Positions 9,334-18,760 of a stretch of DNA of 47,151 nucleotides are shown piece by piece. The notes beneath the pieces were generated by a model. The model saw only the letters and a program-made list of their open reading frames with translations. It had not been told where the DNA came from and did no database searches. Where the stretch lies: NCBI GenBank assembly GCA_964405075.1, contig CAYOMP010000007.1:1-47151 (forward strand), given 5' to 3'. This DNA comes from CAYOMP01 sp964405075. Lineage in GTDB: Bacteria > Bacillota > Clostridia > Lachnospirales > Lachnospiraceae. The stretch's first letter is position 1, and each line of letters begins with the position of its first letter. The position numbers and the translations under genes are program-made.

Positions 9334-10872
9334 ATGTGTAAAATATCAATTGTAATGCCTGTTTACAACGCCTCAATTCATATAGCCGAAACACTAAATA
9401 GCGTTGCAGAACAAAACTTTGACGATTATGAATTAATCGCTGTTAATGACGGTTCTACTGATAATTCGGTAGAAATTTTAAATAACTATGCAGATAAAAT
9501 TAATAATATGCAAATAATCACTCAGAAAAACGCCGGACCTTCAGCTGCCAGAAATACTGCTCTTAAAGCTGTCAAAGGTGAATTTGTGTTCTTTTTGGAC
9601 GCTGATGATTTATTATTGCCTAATGCTCTTAATGCTTTATATAATGCTGCTATTCAAAATGATGCAGAATTAGTAATAGCTAAATACTTCGTATTTTCAA
9701 ATCTTCTAACCAGAGAGGTTACTAATATAAATAATTTAGTTTTAGAAAAATCTATTTCTAAATATGACAAAACTATTTTATGGACATTTACTCTTTGGAA
9801 TAAGCTATTCAAAACCGATGTTATCAGAAAATGCAATCTAACATTTCCGGATACTTCTTACTCTGAAGATGGGGTTTTCGTTATGAATTATGTATATCAT
9901 ACCAATAAAATATCTGGTCTTAACGAATTTGTTCTCAAATATAGAAAGGATACCTTAGAAAACTCGTCTTCTATAACATCAAACTTGTCTCTACACAAAC
10001 TAGACGAATATAACAAATCACATTCTATGATTTTAGAGGATATGACTGAATCACTACTAAAGGATTACCCAAAATATCAGTCCTTAGATGAAGTTATTGC
10101 CAACGAAGAAAACATTCGTATATACCTTGAGGAATTTTATTACAAAATGCTAACTACTTTATATAACCAGTTCTACAGAAAATTCTGGTTGTTATCTGTT
10201 GAGGTAAGAAAGGCTATATCAGATACCATTAACAATTTAATACCAAAACTGTCATATGTACGCACCTTATATCTTTTTAGAAAGCATAATGATATTGCCA
10301 ATGGTTCGCTAGTTATTACAGACGATGAAATGCTATCGAATTCATTAATTGGCATCTCGCTCTATGGCAATACATTTGCTGATATAGCTGACTGTTATTA
10401 CACTCTTGCCACTCAAAATGTAGTAGCATCAAAGATTTATTTGCCATCAGCTCTGCAGAGTGAAATACCAGATAATTCTTTATTTAAAAATGTAGTTTTC
10501 ATAGATGGCAAAACTTCTGATGAATTCTATTATAATTTTGCACATACAGCCACTGAAAAATATATGTTCTTTGCTAACAAAGATTATTTATATGGTATTT
10601 CTTCGTTACAAAATATGTACAAGCTAATAAGACCATCTTTCCAAGATTATGTTACTTCAGTAATCCATTCACATGAAGATGAATCGATTTCTAACGAAAA
10701 CATATATACCACTTTATTCTCTTCTAAATACGTTAAGGCAATTTATAGAAAAACATTTGAAGACTTTAAAGCAAAGGCATTTACACAAGGGCTTTGTATA
10801 AAATCAGACTCGTCTGATACATATTTATCCAGCAATATATCCAATAAGGAGGACGCAACATATGAAAAATAA
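9334..10872 (+). CDS. Family 2 glycosyltransferase with unassigned C-terminal region
   Basis: 512 residues. The N-terminal 220 or so form a GT-A fold typical of GT2: SIVMPVYNAS, AVNDGSTDNS, the GPSAARNTAL segment, and FFLDADD (DXD-like Asp89-Asp92) for metal and nucleotide-sugar binding. From about residue 300 a second region (starting near SLVITDDEMLSNSLI) matches no family I recognise; it alternates strands and helices and has no membrane helix. The start at 9334 has GGAGGG 8 bases before it; the upstream ATG at 9313 overlaps that ribosome site. The end overlaps the next gene by 11 bases, so the two are co-translated. Probably adds a sugar to the teichoic or exopolysaccharide chain. Confidence 0.85.
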   Translation: MCKISIVMPVYNASIHIAETLNSVAEQNFDDYELIAVNDGSTDNSVEILNNYADKINNMQIITQKNAGPSAARNTALKAVKGEFVFFLDADDLLLPNALNALYNAAIQNDAELVIAKYFVFSNLLTREVTNINNLVLEKSISKYDKTILWTFTLWNKLFKTDVIRKCNLTFPDTSYSEDGVFVMNYVYHTNKISGLNEFVLKYRKDTLENSSSITSNLSLHKLDEYNKSHSMILEDMTESLLKDYPKYQSLDEVIANEENIRIYLEEFYYKMLTTLYNQFYRKFWLLSVEVRKAISDTINNLIPKLSYVRTLYLFRKHNDIANGSLVITDDEMLSNSLIGISLYGNTFADIADCYYTLATQNVVASKIYLPSALQSEIPDNSLFKNVVFIDGKTSDEFYYNFAHTATEKYMFFANKDYLYGISSLQNMYKLIRPSFQDYVTSVIHSHEDESISNENIYTTLFSSKYVKAIYRKTFEDFKAKAFTQGLCIKSDSSDTYLSSNISNKEDATYEK

Positions 10873-11845
10873 ATCATATTCTTTTATTAATACTAAAGGA
10901 AATGGTATGACATATAATGAACATCAGATTCGTCTGGATTTACTAAAATTACTTGATGATATCTCCTTTACTTTTTACTATAAAAAACAAGATTCATCTA
11001 ATAATTTGAAAAAGGAATTGATTTCCCTGTGTTCCCAAAAGTCAACTTTTTTATGCAGTGATGCTTCTCTTACTGTTCCTTATAAAACATTCAAAAGTTT
11101 TAAACGTTTTATGATTTGGGAACCTTATGATTACATATTTCAATATATGTTAGATGAACCTACTAAGAAAAAAAATAAAAGCCAACGTGGTTTTACACAA
11201 ATATGCACATATGGTCCAGCTTTTACCAGAGCTCACAAAAAGAATTTCAGCCGTTTTGGTTTAATATCCCATAATATTGGGCTACCTGCTACTATGGATA
11301 TGCATAATAGTGATTTTATCGCAAAAAATAGAAGTGATTTGGAAAAATTATACCCTCAATTAGCCGGCAAGAAAATATTATACTTATATATGAACTTGCT
11401 CACTCCTGAACTTGATAATTTCCAGTTTGCAACTACTCTTTTAAACAATCTGCCTAATGACTGGATTCTTGTTACCAGATCAGGTTTTTTGAAGGAATAT
11501 GCCAACACATTACCTAATTTTTCTACAAATAAAATGCTAATTTTGACTGAATCCGATATTACTTCGTATTTGTTATTAGCTGCCGCAGACATGCTCATTT
11601 CTGACAATTCATGTAATATAGTATATTATGCTGCTTCTGAACGACCTTTCTTTATTTTGCAAGGTAATTCAAAGAGCCACTTTTTAAAATATATTCGTGA
11701 AAAATACTCAGATTTAGAAGTCAAAAATTTTGAACAAATAAAATCATTTTTAACAGACTGTAACATCAATGATATTCACAAAAACTTTATAAAAGAACAT
11801 ACAAACACTGCTTGCAAAAAAAATATAGTCCAAAAATTAATATAA
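10862..11845 (+). CDS. Divergent TagB/TagF-like protein (CDP-glycerol phosphotransferase superfamily?)
   Basis: 327 residues. The C-terminal half follows the layout of CDP-glycerol glycerophosphotransferases: KKILYLYMNLLTP (170-182) at the place of KKIILYAPTFRG, then MLISDNSCNIVYYAASERPFFIL (244-266) at the place of ITDYSS...ERPMIFF. The two family histidines are absent: the KxHP site reads VTRSG (204-208) and no WHACG-type motif is present. It may therefore be a non-catalytic partner or have changed its chemistry. AAGGAGG precedes the start inside the GT2 gene and the genes overlap by 11 bases, implying the two proteins work together. The family link is by eye and uncertain; another GT-B enzyme is possible. 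Confidence 0.5.
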   Translation: MKNKSYSFINTKGNGMTYNEHQIRLDLLKLLDDISFTFYYKKQDSSNNLKKELISLCSQKSTFLCSDASLTVPYKTFKSFKRFMIWEPYDYIFQYMLDEPTKKKNKSQRGFTQICTYGPAFTRAHKKNFSRFGLISHNIGLPATMDMHNSDFIAKNRSDLEKLYPQLAGKKILYLYMNLLTPELDNFQFATTLLNNLPNDWILVTRSGFLKEYANTLPNFSTNKMLILTESDITSYLLLAAADMLISDNSCNIVYYAASERPFFILQGNSKSHFLKYIREKYSDLEVKNFEQIKSFLTDCNINDIHKNFIKEHTNTACKKNIVQKLI

Positions 11846-11899
11846 CAACTTTTTATAGCCATATGCATATTAACCCGAATAACATTTACTTTCTTCTAT

Positions 11900-11950
11900 A
11901 AAATATACAAAAGAGGTGAGTCTGACTAACTCACCTCTTTTGTATATTTT
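11900..11950. terminator. Bidirectional terminator between convergent operons
   Basis: A perfect 22-bp stem (arms 11900-11921 and 11929-11950) with loop CTGACTA. The stem base is A-rich on the left and T-rich on the right, so it ends the plus-strand GT2 pair and also the minus-strand teichoic acid operon, whose last stop is at 11964. Confidence 0.9.
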
Positions 11951-11963
11951 TATTTCTAACCTA

Positions 11964-14336
11964 TTATTTCATCATAAGTTCTGCTAATCTCTTCGTTGCT
12001 TTTCCGTCACACTCACCTAAATAAGTATTCACAAAATTATCTAACGTACTATAATCATATTCCTTTTCATTATTTAATATTTCAATAATTTCTTCATTAT
12101 CCAATATCATTCCAGGAACCATTTCATCATATTTATAGTATGTTTCTCGGTCTCCATAGTAGTAATCTCTGTCTGGCGCATACATAAATATAGGTTTACG
12201 CAATGCTGCAAATGTATATGTTTCTGTTCTATAATCTGTTATTAACACATCGGCAATTGACATTAACTCATTAACAGTCATTTTTCCATGGGCATTGTAC
12301 ATAAAGTGCATGTATCCTTCTAATTCATTTGACATATTACTTTCTTTATCAAATACATAATCATATATAATTACATATTCATCCTTAAGATACTCATGGA
12401 AACTTGAATAATCTATCATTAATGGTTTTCTAGGTCTGTATACAGTTAACCTATTCTCTGGTAGGTATACTATTATCTTCTTATCCTTAATCTTAGGGAA
12501 TAGTTTTTCCAATTTCTTATATGCTTTTTCTTTAAATTTTTTATCAAACAAGATGTCTACTGAACCGTTACCAATATTTTTAAATACTGATGTATCACTG
12601 ATATTAAATGCATCCTGGTATATCTTAGCTACTTTATCAGAAGCTACCGGCACAATTTTGTAATTCCTATGCAATGGTGCTACTTTCAAATATTCTTTGG
12701 TATAACCTTCTTTTACAGCTAACGATGAATATCCAAATTTTTTTAATGGTAACTCTCTATTCCACATCTGTACAACTGTAGTCTCTTCTCTAATTTCCAA
12801 TACATTGATTATATCCATTTCTTCGTATAAAACAATGTATTTAGCATCTACAATCTGTTTTAAAATTTCATCATTGTCATTCTTATTACCATATAATTCA
12901 ACGATTTCTGCACCTAATTCTTTTAATGCATTTTTAATCATTAAAAATTGTTCCTTTTGCTTGCCATATAATACTACTTTCTTGTCTTTTACTCTAGTAT
13001 TTTTAACAAGTCTGCTATACTGCTTAGGTAACTTATCAGACATTTCTTTTAATTCTTTGATGCCTTTCAGTTTTTCTCTATACATTGTTGTAGCATTTGG
13101 CAAATGCCAGAATGAACCTTGGTTTGGCTGTTCCAGGCGATATTTATCTTTAGATTCATTAAATACCAAATCAATAAGTCTCTCTGTAACTTTACCATCA
13201 CACGATGACATAAATTTATTCTTAAAATCTATTACCTTTTGTTTGTCAAATCTTTCATCAATATGCTTGATATAATCTATCATTTCTAAGTTAGTTGATA
13301 ATATAGGTCCAGGTGCTAATTCATAATAATCGTAATAGAAGCCTCTCCAGTCAAAATAGTCATCTAAATCAAATGAATAGAATATCATTGGTTTTTCAAA
13401 CAATGAAAATTCAAACACTAGAGAAGAATAATCCGAAATACAAATATCACTTACACATAACAGTTCTTCAATACTCATAGCATCTGAAAAATCCTGTGCA
13501 AAATCCTTACAGGTTTCTGCTATTTCCGGTGGACGTCTTACCAATGGATGATGTTTAACTAATAAAACATATTCATCTCCTAATTCCTTCTTAAATAAAT
13601 CTTCTCTTAACATTGGTGGTGTCTTACCATTAGCAACACGACCTCTAAATGTTGGTGCATATAATATAACCTTTTTACCTTCGCTGTTTGGCATTAATGT
13701 ACGTAATTTATCATATGCTTTCTTTATAAATTCATCATCAAAGAACACGTCTGTTCTACTAGTACCAATAGGAACTATCTGCGTATTTGTTCCTTTTAAA
13801 TTCATAGATTCTTCGTATGCCCATACAATTTCCGGACTACTTAATGTAAGATAAGTATAGTTTCTGTAATATGGATATTTAAGCATTTCTTTTCGAGTTT
13901 CACCAAATTTCAATTCGGCTGTTCCAAATCCAAAGCGTTTAAATGCCCCACATGCATGCCATAACTGAGTAATCACTGTCTCTTTTCTTGGTTTAATGCA
14001 GCTTACTACATTTGATGCTTCGTTTACAAATACATATTTAGCTGTAGCTATATCCTTAAGCATATCGTTACAACGCTTCATATACTCAATTTTTCCTACG
14101 AATGTATTTCTTAAAAAGTGAGTATGTACATCATAATCATATTCTTGCATCAACTTATCATACAACACCTTGAAACTATTTGTCATTTCTGGCAAACGTA
14201 CTTCAATAAATACAACCTTCCGTTCATCAATAGGTTGCTTTGAATATTTCTTATATACTCTCGGAAATATAATTCTTAAAGTGATAATTTTATATAAGCG
14301 ATTTTTTGACTTACTCAAAAATTTCTTTAGCGACAT
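11964..14336 (-). CDS. Tandem-domain CDP-polyol phosphotransferase (TagB/TagF-like), second domain degenerate
   Basis: 790 residues made of two PF04464-type units. Unit 1 (about 35-390) has LWHACGAFKRFG with His127, ILYAPTFRGR (225-232), VKHHP with His262/263 and CISDYSSLVFEFS (299-311), all the expected catalytic and substrate motifs. Unit 2 (about 450-790) keeps the fold landmarks (LPLKKFGY, ITDYRTETYTFAALRKP) but has Trp-Asn-Arg at 525-527 where the first His belongs and IYDYV (657-661) where KxHP belongs, so it is probably not catalytic. It could bind acceptor or chain. The gene is last in the operon, 2 bases after tagH, with GGAGGG before the ATG. It likely extends or primes a ribitol- or glycerol-phosphate chain on the inner membrane face. 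No N-terminal membrane helix is obvious; a basic amphipathic N-terminus may attach it. Confidence 0.88.
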   Translation of the reverse strand: MSLKKFLSKSKNRLYKIITLRIIFPRVYKKYSKQPIDERKVVFIEVRLPEMTNSFKVLYDKLMQEYDYDVHTHFLRNTFVGKIEYMKRCNDMLKDIATAKYVFVNEASNVVSCIKPRKETVITQLWHACGAFKRFGFGTAELKFGETRKEMLKYPYYRNYTYLTLSSPEIVWAYEESMNLKGTNTQIVPIGTSRTDVFFDDEFIKKAYDKLRTLMPNSEGKKVILYAPTFRGRVANGKTPPMLREDLFKKELGDEYVLLVKHHPLVRRPPEIAETCKDFAQDFSDAMSIEELLCVSDICISDYSSLVFEFSLFEKPMIFYSFDLDDYFDWRGFYYDYYELAPGPILSTNLEMIDYIKHIDERFDKQKVIDFKNKFMSSCDGKVTERLIDLVFNESKDKYRLEQPNQGSFWHLPNATTMYREKLKGIKELKEMSDKLPKQYSRLVKNTRVKDKKVVLYGKQKEQFLMIKNALKELGAEIVELYGNKNDNDEILKQIVDAKYIVLYEEMDIINVLEIREETTVVQMWNRELPLKKFGYSSLAVKEGYTKEYLKVAPLHRNYKIVPVASDKVAKIYQDAFNISDTSVFKNIGNGSVDILFDKKFKEKAYKKLEKLFPKIKDKKIIVYLPENRLTVYRPRKPLMIDYSSFHEYLKDEYVIIYDYVFDKESNMSNELEGYMHFMYNAHGKMTVNELMSIADVLITDYRTETYTFAALRKPIFMYAPDRDYYYGDRETYYKYDEMVPGMILDNEEIIEILNNEKEYDYSTLDNFVNTYLGECDGKATKRLAELMMK

Positions 14337-14338
14337 TT

Positions 14339-15085
14339 CTATCCCTCCGCACTTTCCATAAATTCTTCATACTTATCCAGTACTTCCTCAACATCACCCA
14401 TCATTACAAGCTTACCTTCATGCATCCACATCATCTTAGTACATAATTTTCTCAACGTAGGTATGCTATGTGAAACTATTACAACTGTTCTATTATTATC
14501 TTGTATCAGTGATTGCATTTTTTCCATACTCTTATGCTTGAATTTCTGATCACCAACACTTAAAACTTCATCTACCAGCATTATATCTGTTTCTATTATA
14601 GCTGTAATTGAAAATGCTAATTTGGAATACATACCACTAGAATATGATTTTACCGGCATATCAATAAAATCTCCTAAACCAGAGAACTCAATTATATCGT
14701 CCATTTTCTCCAAGACTTGTTTCTCTGTAAGACCTAATAACAAACCAGTTAACATAATGTTTTCTCTACCAGATAATTTCTTTTGAAATCCTACTCCAAT
14801 GGATAGTAAAGAGACAGATTTTCCATGTAAATCTATACTACCTTCATCTGGTGAAAATATACCAGCCAAAGAACGTAACATAGTGGATTTGCCACTACCA
14901 TTCTTTCCGATAATTCCCAATATCTCTCCTTCTTCCAATTCAAAAGAAAGATTTTTTACTGCTTCTACAAGTTTTCTTTTTTTATTCTTTTTCAACAATC
15001 TCTGTTTAATAGAACCATATTTTCCAGTTCTATATCTAATGCTGATATTGTCTACTGTTATAGCGATATTCTTTTTATTACTCAT
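14339..15085 (-). CDS. tagH: Teichoic acid/polysaccharide export ABC transporter, ATP-binding subunit
   Basis: 248 residues. Walker A GKNGSGKST (60-68), Q-loop region GFQKKLSG (99-106), signature YSSGM (148-152) with Ser in place of the usual L/S-G start, Walker B IMLVDEVLSVGD (168-179) and H-loop His206. The YSSGMYSKLAFS and LSVGD sequences are those of the TagH/Wzt branch that exports lipid-linked polymers. It lacks the long C-terminal substrate-binding tail found in Bacillus TagH and in O-antigen Wzt, so it is the short form. Its ATG overlaps the permease stop as TAATG. It powers export of the polymer made by the neighbouring Tag/Tar enzymes. Confidence 0.92.
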   Translation of the reverse strand: MSNKKNIAITVDNISIRYRTGKYGSIKQRLLKKNKKRKLVEAVKNLSFELEEGEILGIIGKNGSGKSTMLRSLAGIFSPDEGSIDLHGKSVSLLSIGVGFQKKLSGRENIMLTGLLLGLTEKQVLEKMDDIIEFSGLGDFIDMPVKSYSSGMYSKLAFSITAIIETDIMLVDEVLSVGDQKFKHKSMEKMQSLIQDNNRTVVIVSHSIPTLRKLCTKMMWMHEGKLVMMGDVEEVLDKYEEFMESAEG

Positions 15086-15876
15086 TAAATCACCTTCACA
15101 TAATTGTTTTCATTCTTATATATCAATTTAACTCCTACTACTGCCATTAATACTGCAATGGCAAACCATATTCCCCAAACAATCATATTAGGAGCTTCAC
15201 AATAAATAAGAGCATTTCTAATAGATGTAAGAATAAAAGCCATCGGGTTATAATTCTGTAAAAATGTTGCCAATTCTGGAAACTTAGGTCCTATTCTACG
15301 TTCAATTGAATAAAATATACCAGTCATATAAAAAGCTAATTTCAATACAATATCTGTTACATTTAGTAAATCTTCTACAAATACTCCAAAGTGCATAAAA
15401 AAGCACATACACGAAAACGTAAAAATCCACAAAAGCAATAACATTGGTATTATGTATAGGATATTAATTGAAATCGGAACTCTCCAAATAATCATCATTC
15501 CAAGAATTATCCCCCACGATACCAGCATTTTAAATCCATTAACAAACATCTTGGAATTAATTAACATAATCTTAGGTATATATACCTTAGATACTATTGC
15601 TCTATTTCTTTGAACTAACTTTACACTTTGTTTCAGACTTCTAGCAAAAAAATCCCATACTGTAAGTCCTGTAAAAACAAACACAGGGAAAAATTTTTCT
15701 TTTGAATTATATACATATCCAAAAATGAATGTATAGATAATAGCAAGGCAAATAGGTTCCAATACCCACCATATCCAGTTCAAATACGAATTAGCAACCT
15801 CTGTCTTTAATTCAGAACGAGCTGCATATATTGAATAATTCCAATATTTTTTTATATCATTAACAAATCTACTCAT
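15085..15876 (-). CDS. tagG: Teichoic acid/polysaccharide export ABC transporter, permease subunit
   Basis: 263 residues, ABC-2 type permease with six hydrophobic segments. The opening segment (SRFVNDIKKYWNYSIYAARSELKTEVANSYLNW) is a typical amphipathic lead-in of TagG/Wzm proteins, and GPKFPELATFLQNYNPMAFILTSIRNALIY is the typical region between helices 5 and 6. Start 15876 has TGAGG 5 bases upstream and lies 7 bases after the preceding transferase gene. It pairs with TagH to move the finished lipid-linked polymer through the membrane. Confidence 0.9.
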   Translation of the reverse strand: MSRFVNDIKKYWNYSIYAARSELKTEVANSYLNWIWWVLEPICLAIIYTFIFGYVYNSKEKFFPVFVFTGLTVWDFFARSLKQSVKLVQRNRAIVSKVYIPKIMLINSKMFVNGFKMLVSWGIILGMMIIWRVPISINILYIIPMLLLLWIFTFSCMCFFMHFGVFVEDLLNVTDIVLKLAFYMTGIFYSIERRIGPKFPELATFLQNYNPMAFILTSIRNALIYCEAPNMIVWGIWFAIAVLMAVVGVKLIYKNENNYVKVI

Positions 15877-15883
15877 TTTTTCC

Positions 15884-17002
15884 TCAACTTTCCATGTATT
15901 TCAGAATACGCTCAGTGGCCCTTCCATCACAACTACCCATATATTTATTCTTGAATTTTTTAATCTGATTTATATCAAATTTATTATTTTGTAATTCTTT
16001 AATAAGTTCTTCTGTTGTTTTTACTATAGGTCCTGGAACAAAATCTTCGTATTTTTCAAAAAAGCCTCTATCATCTACATATTCATCTAAATCATACGCA
16101 AAAAAAATCATCGGGCGTTCCAATAGTGAAAATTCAAACACCACAGAAGAATAATCAGTAATGCAAACATCTGACATACATAATGCACTGTCTATACTAT
16201 TACAATCACTTATGTCATATACAAAATCTCGATATTTTTCTTCAATTGTTAACTTATTGTTTAACGCAGGGTGGTATTTAACAAGCAAAATGTATTCGTC
16301 TTTTAGTTTTTCATACATCTTGTCTATATCTAACACATTCTTACAGTACGCCTTTCCCGCATTTCCTCTAAAAGTAGGAGCATATAAAATAATTTTCTTA
16401 TCAGTTGATATGCCATATTTCTCTTTAAACTCTATATTTGCATTTTTTCTAAATTCAGAGTCAAAAAACACATCCGTGCGACTGACACCCATAGCTCTTA
16501 CTATATTATCCTTTGAGGAAATATTCATAGTTTTTTCATAGATATCAACCATATCATCACTACTTACCGTAACCAAGGAATAATTTTTATAAAAATCCTC
16601 TGTTGGTTTCTTTTCTAAAGCATATCCAAATTTTTTAAAGGCTCCACATGCATGCCATGTCTGAATTATTTTTGTACCTTTTCGAATCTTTAGTGCACTA
16701 ATAACATTACTACCTTCATTTAGAAAAACAAATTTAGCATTTGATATTGCTTTTATTAATTTAAAACAATTTACAATATAATTTACAAATGAGGTTTTTC
16801 CATTTTTTAAATAAACGTACTCTATTTTATAACCTTTTTTCTTTAATTCCTTATCTAAAAGTTTAAAATTATCCGACAAATGTAAAATTCTCATTTCCAC
16901 AAATACTACTTTATCGCTTCTAATACGAGATACTGAATTAAATTTATAATACCCGGCAAATACTATTTTAAAAATGATTTTTTTAATTATATTCTTAAGC
17001 AT
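15884..17002 (-). CDS. CDP-polyol (glycerol/ribitol) phosphotransferase, TagB/TagF/TarL-like
   Basis: 372-residue single-domain enzyme with intact motifs: TWHACGAFKKFG with His117, ILYAPTFRGN (205-214), VKYHP with His244 and CITDYSSVVFEFSLLERP (280-297). The family moves polyol phosphate from a CDP donor to a lipid-linked chain at the membrane. The start at 17002 is chosen because it forms TAATG with the tarJ stop, as at two other junctions here, with GGGAAG just before it; the ATG at 17014 would overlap tarJ by 13 bases. Position right after tarI and tarJ suggests ribitol phosphate as substrate, but sequence alone cannot separate glycerol from ribitol use. Confidence 0.9.
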   Translation of the reverse strand: MLKNIIKKIIFKIVFAGYYKFNSVSRIRSDKVVFVEMRILHLSDNFKLLDKELKKKGYKIEYVYLKNGKTSFVNYIVNCFKLIKAISNAKFVFLNEGSNVISALKIRKGTKIIQTWHACGAFKKFGYALEKKPTEDFYKNYSLVTVSSDDMVDIYEKTMNISSKDNIVRAMGVSRTDVFFDSEFRKNANIEFKEKYGISTDKKIILYAPTFRGNAGKAYCKNVLDIDKMYEKLKDEYILLVKYHPALNNKLTIEEKYRDFVYDISDCNSIDSALCMSDVCITDYSSVVFEFSLLERPMIFFAYDLDEYVDDRGFFEKYEDFVPGPIVKTTEELIKELQNNKFDINQIKKFKNKYMGSCDGRATERILKYMES

Positions 17003-18027
17003 TATTCTTCCCATATCATAACTGTTTTTCCTAGCATTTTGTGTATATCTGTTTCAAATGCTGTTACTATATCCTTTAAATCACGCACTACAATTTCTGT
17101 ACCTACTATATTTTCTAAATATGATAAAACTTCTGGATTTTTCTCGTATAATTCCATTAAGCCTTCAAAATCTTTTCTGCCACTTCTACTGCTCCCAATA
17201 ACCCTTAAACCTTTTTCCAAAATCATTCTTGTATTAATCGGAGCTAGATCTTCTGTTACTCCCAAAATTCCAATTGTTCCTTCTGGTTTTATATAATCAA
17301 TAATCTGATTAATAGCCCTATGTGCACCATTTCCGCCCACACATTCAAATGCATGGTCTATCTGTATATCACTTGGTATCTCATTTATATGATATGTTTG
17401 ATCGGCAAATGTAAAGTCGTTTAATTTATTTTCATTTACTCCCATAACATATATTTTGATTTCCGGATGCATTGTTTTTAATAATAATGAAGTAATGTAA
17501 CCTAAATTGCCATCACCCCAAACTGCTATGGCGTCTCTTCTATTATGACAAACTCCAAAGAATCTTTCAATTGCATGATAACTAACACTTACAATTTCCG
17601 AAAATGCAGCTACAGTCTTATTTATTCCTTTTGGCAATGGAACAATTCTATCTACTTTTGTCTGAACATATTCTTGTAGAAAACCATCAATTCCACTAGC
17701 TCTAAATTTGCTGCTTCGCAAATAGTTTTCAGCAATCACCTCGTCTTCCTCACAAGGAAGATTCGGTATCATCACTACATCAGTTCCAACTTCATATGTT
17801 CCCGTAGGATCATACACGACGGTTCCAATGCCTTCATGAATTAATGCCATTGGTAACTTTTGCGCCAAAATCTCTTCCGGTCTAAGTCCCTGATAATATC
17901 TCTGATCCGCATTACATATAGACAAATGTGTAGGTCTTACAATAACCTGCTCCTGATCTATACTTATATCTTTAAATACTATTTCAAACTGTCGTGCTCG
18001 CTTCAATTGATATACTGTATTTAACAT
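17002..18027 (-). CDS. tarJ: Ribitol-5-phosphate dehydrogenase (NADPH), TarJ-like
   Basis: 341-residue member of the zinc-type medium-chain dehydrogenases. LSICNADQRYYQGLRP (about 36-51) supplies the Cys zinc ligand region, ALIHEGIGTV the next His-Glu pair, and AVWGDGNLGYITSLL the dinucleotide-binding loop. This length and the CNADQRYY motif are those of TarJ, which reduces ribulose 5-phosphate to ribitol 5-phosphate. The gene starts one base after the tarI stop; the ribosome site AGGAGGAGTATAGG lies inside the last tarI codons. With TarI it makes CDP-ribitol, the donor for the neighbouring transferases. Confidence 0.9.
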   Translation of the reverse strand: MLNTVYQLKRARQFEIVFKDISIDQEQVIVRPTHLSICNADQRYYQGLRPEEILAQKLPMALIHEGIGTVVYDPTGTYEVGTDVVMIPNLPCEEDEVIAENYLRSSKFRASGIDGFLQEYVQTKVDRIVPLPKGINKTVAAFSEIVSVSYHAIERFFGVCHNRRDAIAVWGDGNLGYITSLLLKTMHPEIKIYVMGVNENKLNDFTFADQTYHINEIPSDIQIDHAFECVGGNGAHRAINQIIDYIKPEGTIGILGVTEDLAPINTRMILEKGLRVIGSSRSGRKDFEGLMELYEKNPEVLSYLENIVGTEIVVRDLKDIVTAFETDIHKMLGKTVMIWEE

Positions 18028-18028
18028 C

Positions 18029-18742
18029 CTATACTCCTCCTAAAAGTGACTCAGCAACTTTTATATCATATGGGTATGTAATCTTAATATTAAATACCTC
18101 TCCTTCAACCAAATGCACTTCTTCCCCTTTTAGTACTAGTATTTTACACGCATCAGTAAGTATTGTTTTTTCTTCTTCTGTCAAATTATTATATAAATCT
18201 CTCAGTTTCTTTGCTCTAAAACTTTGAGGTGTTTGTCCTTGATACATTTTAGTTCTATCTGGAATATCTGTTATTTTCGAATTATCTAAGCTTTGTACTA
18301 TTGTATCAGTTGCTGCAATAACAGTATCGCAAGCACCGTATTTTTTTACACTTTCTATATTTTCCATAATAATTCTATGTGTTACAAAAGGACGCACTGA
18401 ATCATGTGTTACAATAATAGTTTCCTCATCTAATCCAAAATTTTCTTCTATATATGATATAGCATTCATTATTGTTTCATTTCGTGTAGTTCCACCTTCA
18501 ATTACAATTACATTTTCATTGTTTAAAATATATTTTCGAATTAAATCTTGCGTATGTTTAATCCACTGTTTAGGTGATAAAACTATTATCTTATCTATTT
18601 TATCATTCATTATAAATTTTTCGATTGTATGAATAATAATTGGTTTTTGTCCAATATTCATAAACTGTTTAGGTTTTTCAACATTTCCCATTCTAGTTCC
18701 TTTACCACCAGCCAGCACAACACCATAGATATTATTTTTCAT
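18029..18742 (-). CDS. tarI: Ribitol-5-phosphate cytidylyltransferase
   Basis: 237 residues, IspD/TarI family. LAGGKGTRMG (10-19) binds CTP, KPKQF (23-27) and HDSVRPF (113-119) are substrate motifs, and YQGQTPQSF (167-175) is the TarI-like form of the C-terminal motif. It joins CTP and D-ribitol 5-phosphate to make CDP-ribitol. IspD (methylerythritol pathway) is the near alternative, but the adjacent tarJ and polyol-phosphate transferases favour TarI. AGGAGG lies 7 bases before the ATG, 18 bases after the preceding transferase gene. Confidence 0.9.
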   Translation of the reverse strand: MKNNIYGVVLAGGKGTRMGNVEKPKQFMNIGQKPIIIHTIEKFIMNDKIDKIIVLSPKQWIKHTQDLIRKYILNNENVIVIEGGTTRNETIMNAISYIEENFGLDEETIIVTHDSVRPFVTHRIIMENIESVKKYGACDTVIAATDTIVQSLDNSKITDIPDRTKMYQGQTPQSFRAKKLRDLYNNLTEEEKTILTDACKILVLKGEEVHLVEGEVFNIKITYPYDIKVAESLLGGV

Positions 18743-18760
18743 TATTTTTCCTCCTGTAAT

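Noticed and set aside
12805..13275. 156-codon plus-strand frame
   Set aside because: It lies wholly inside the tandem transferase gene on the opposite strand; its composition is that of an antisense shadow and it has no ribosome site.
18029..18742. IspD of the methylerythritol pathway
   Set aside because: The adjacent tarJ, the QGQTPQSF form of the motif and polyol-phosphate transferases on both sides favour TarI.
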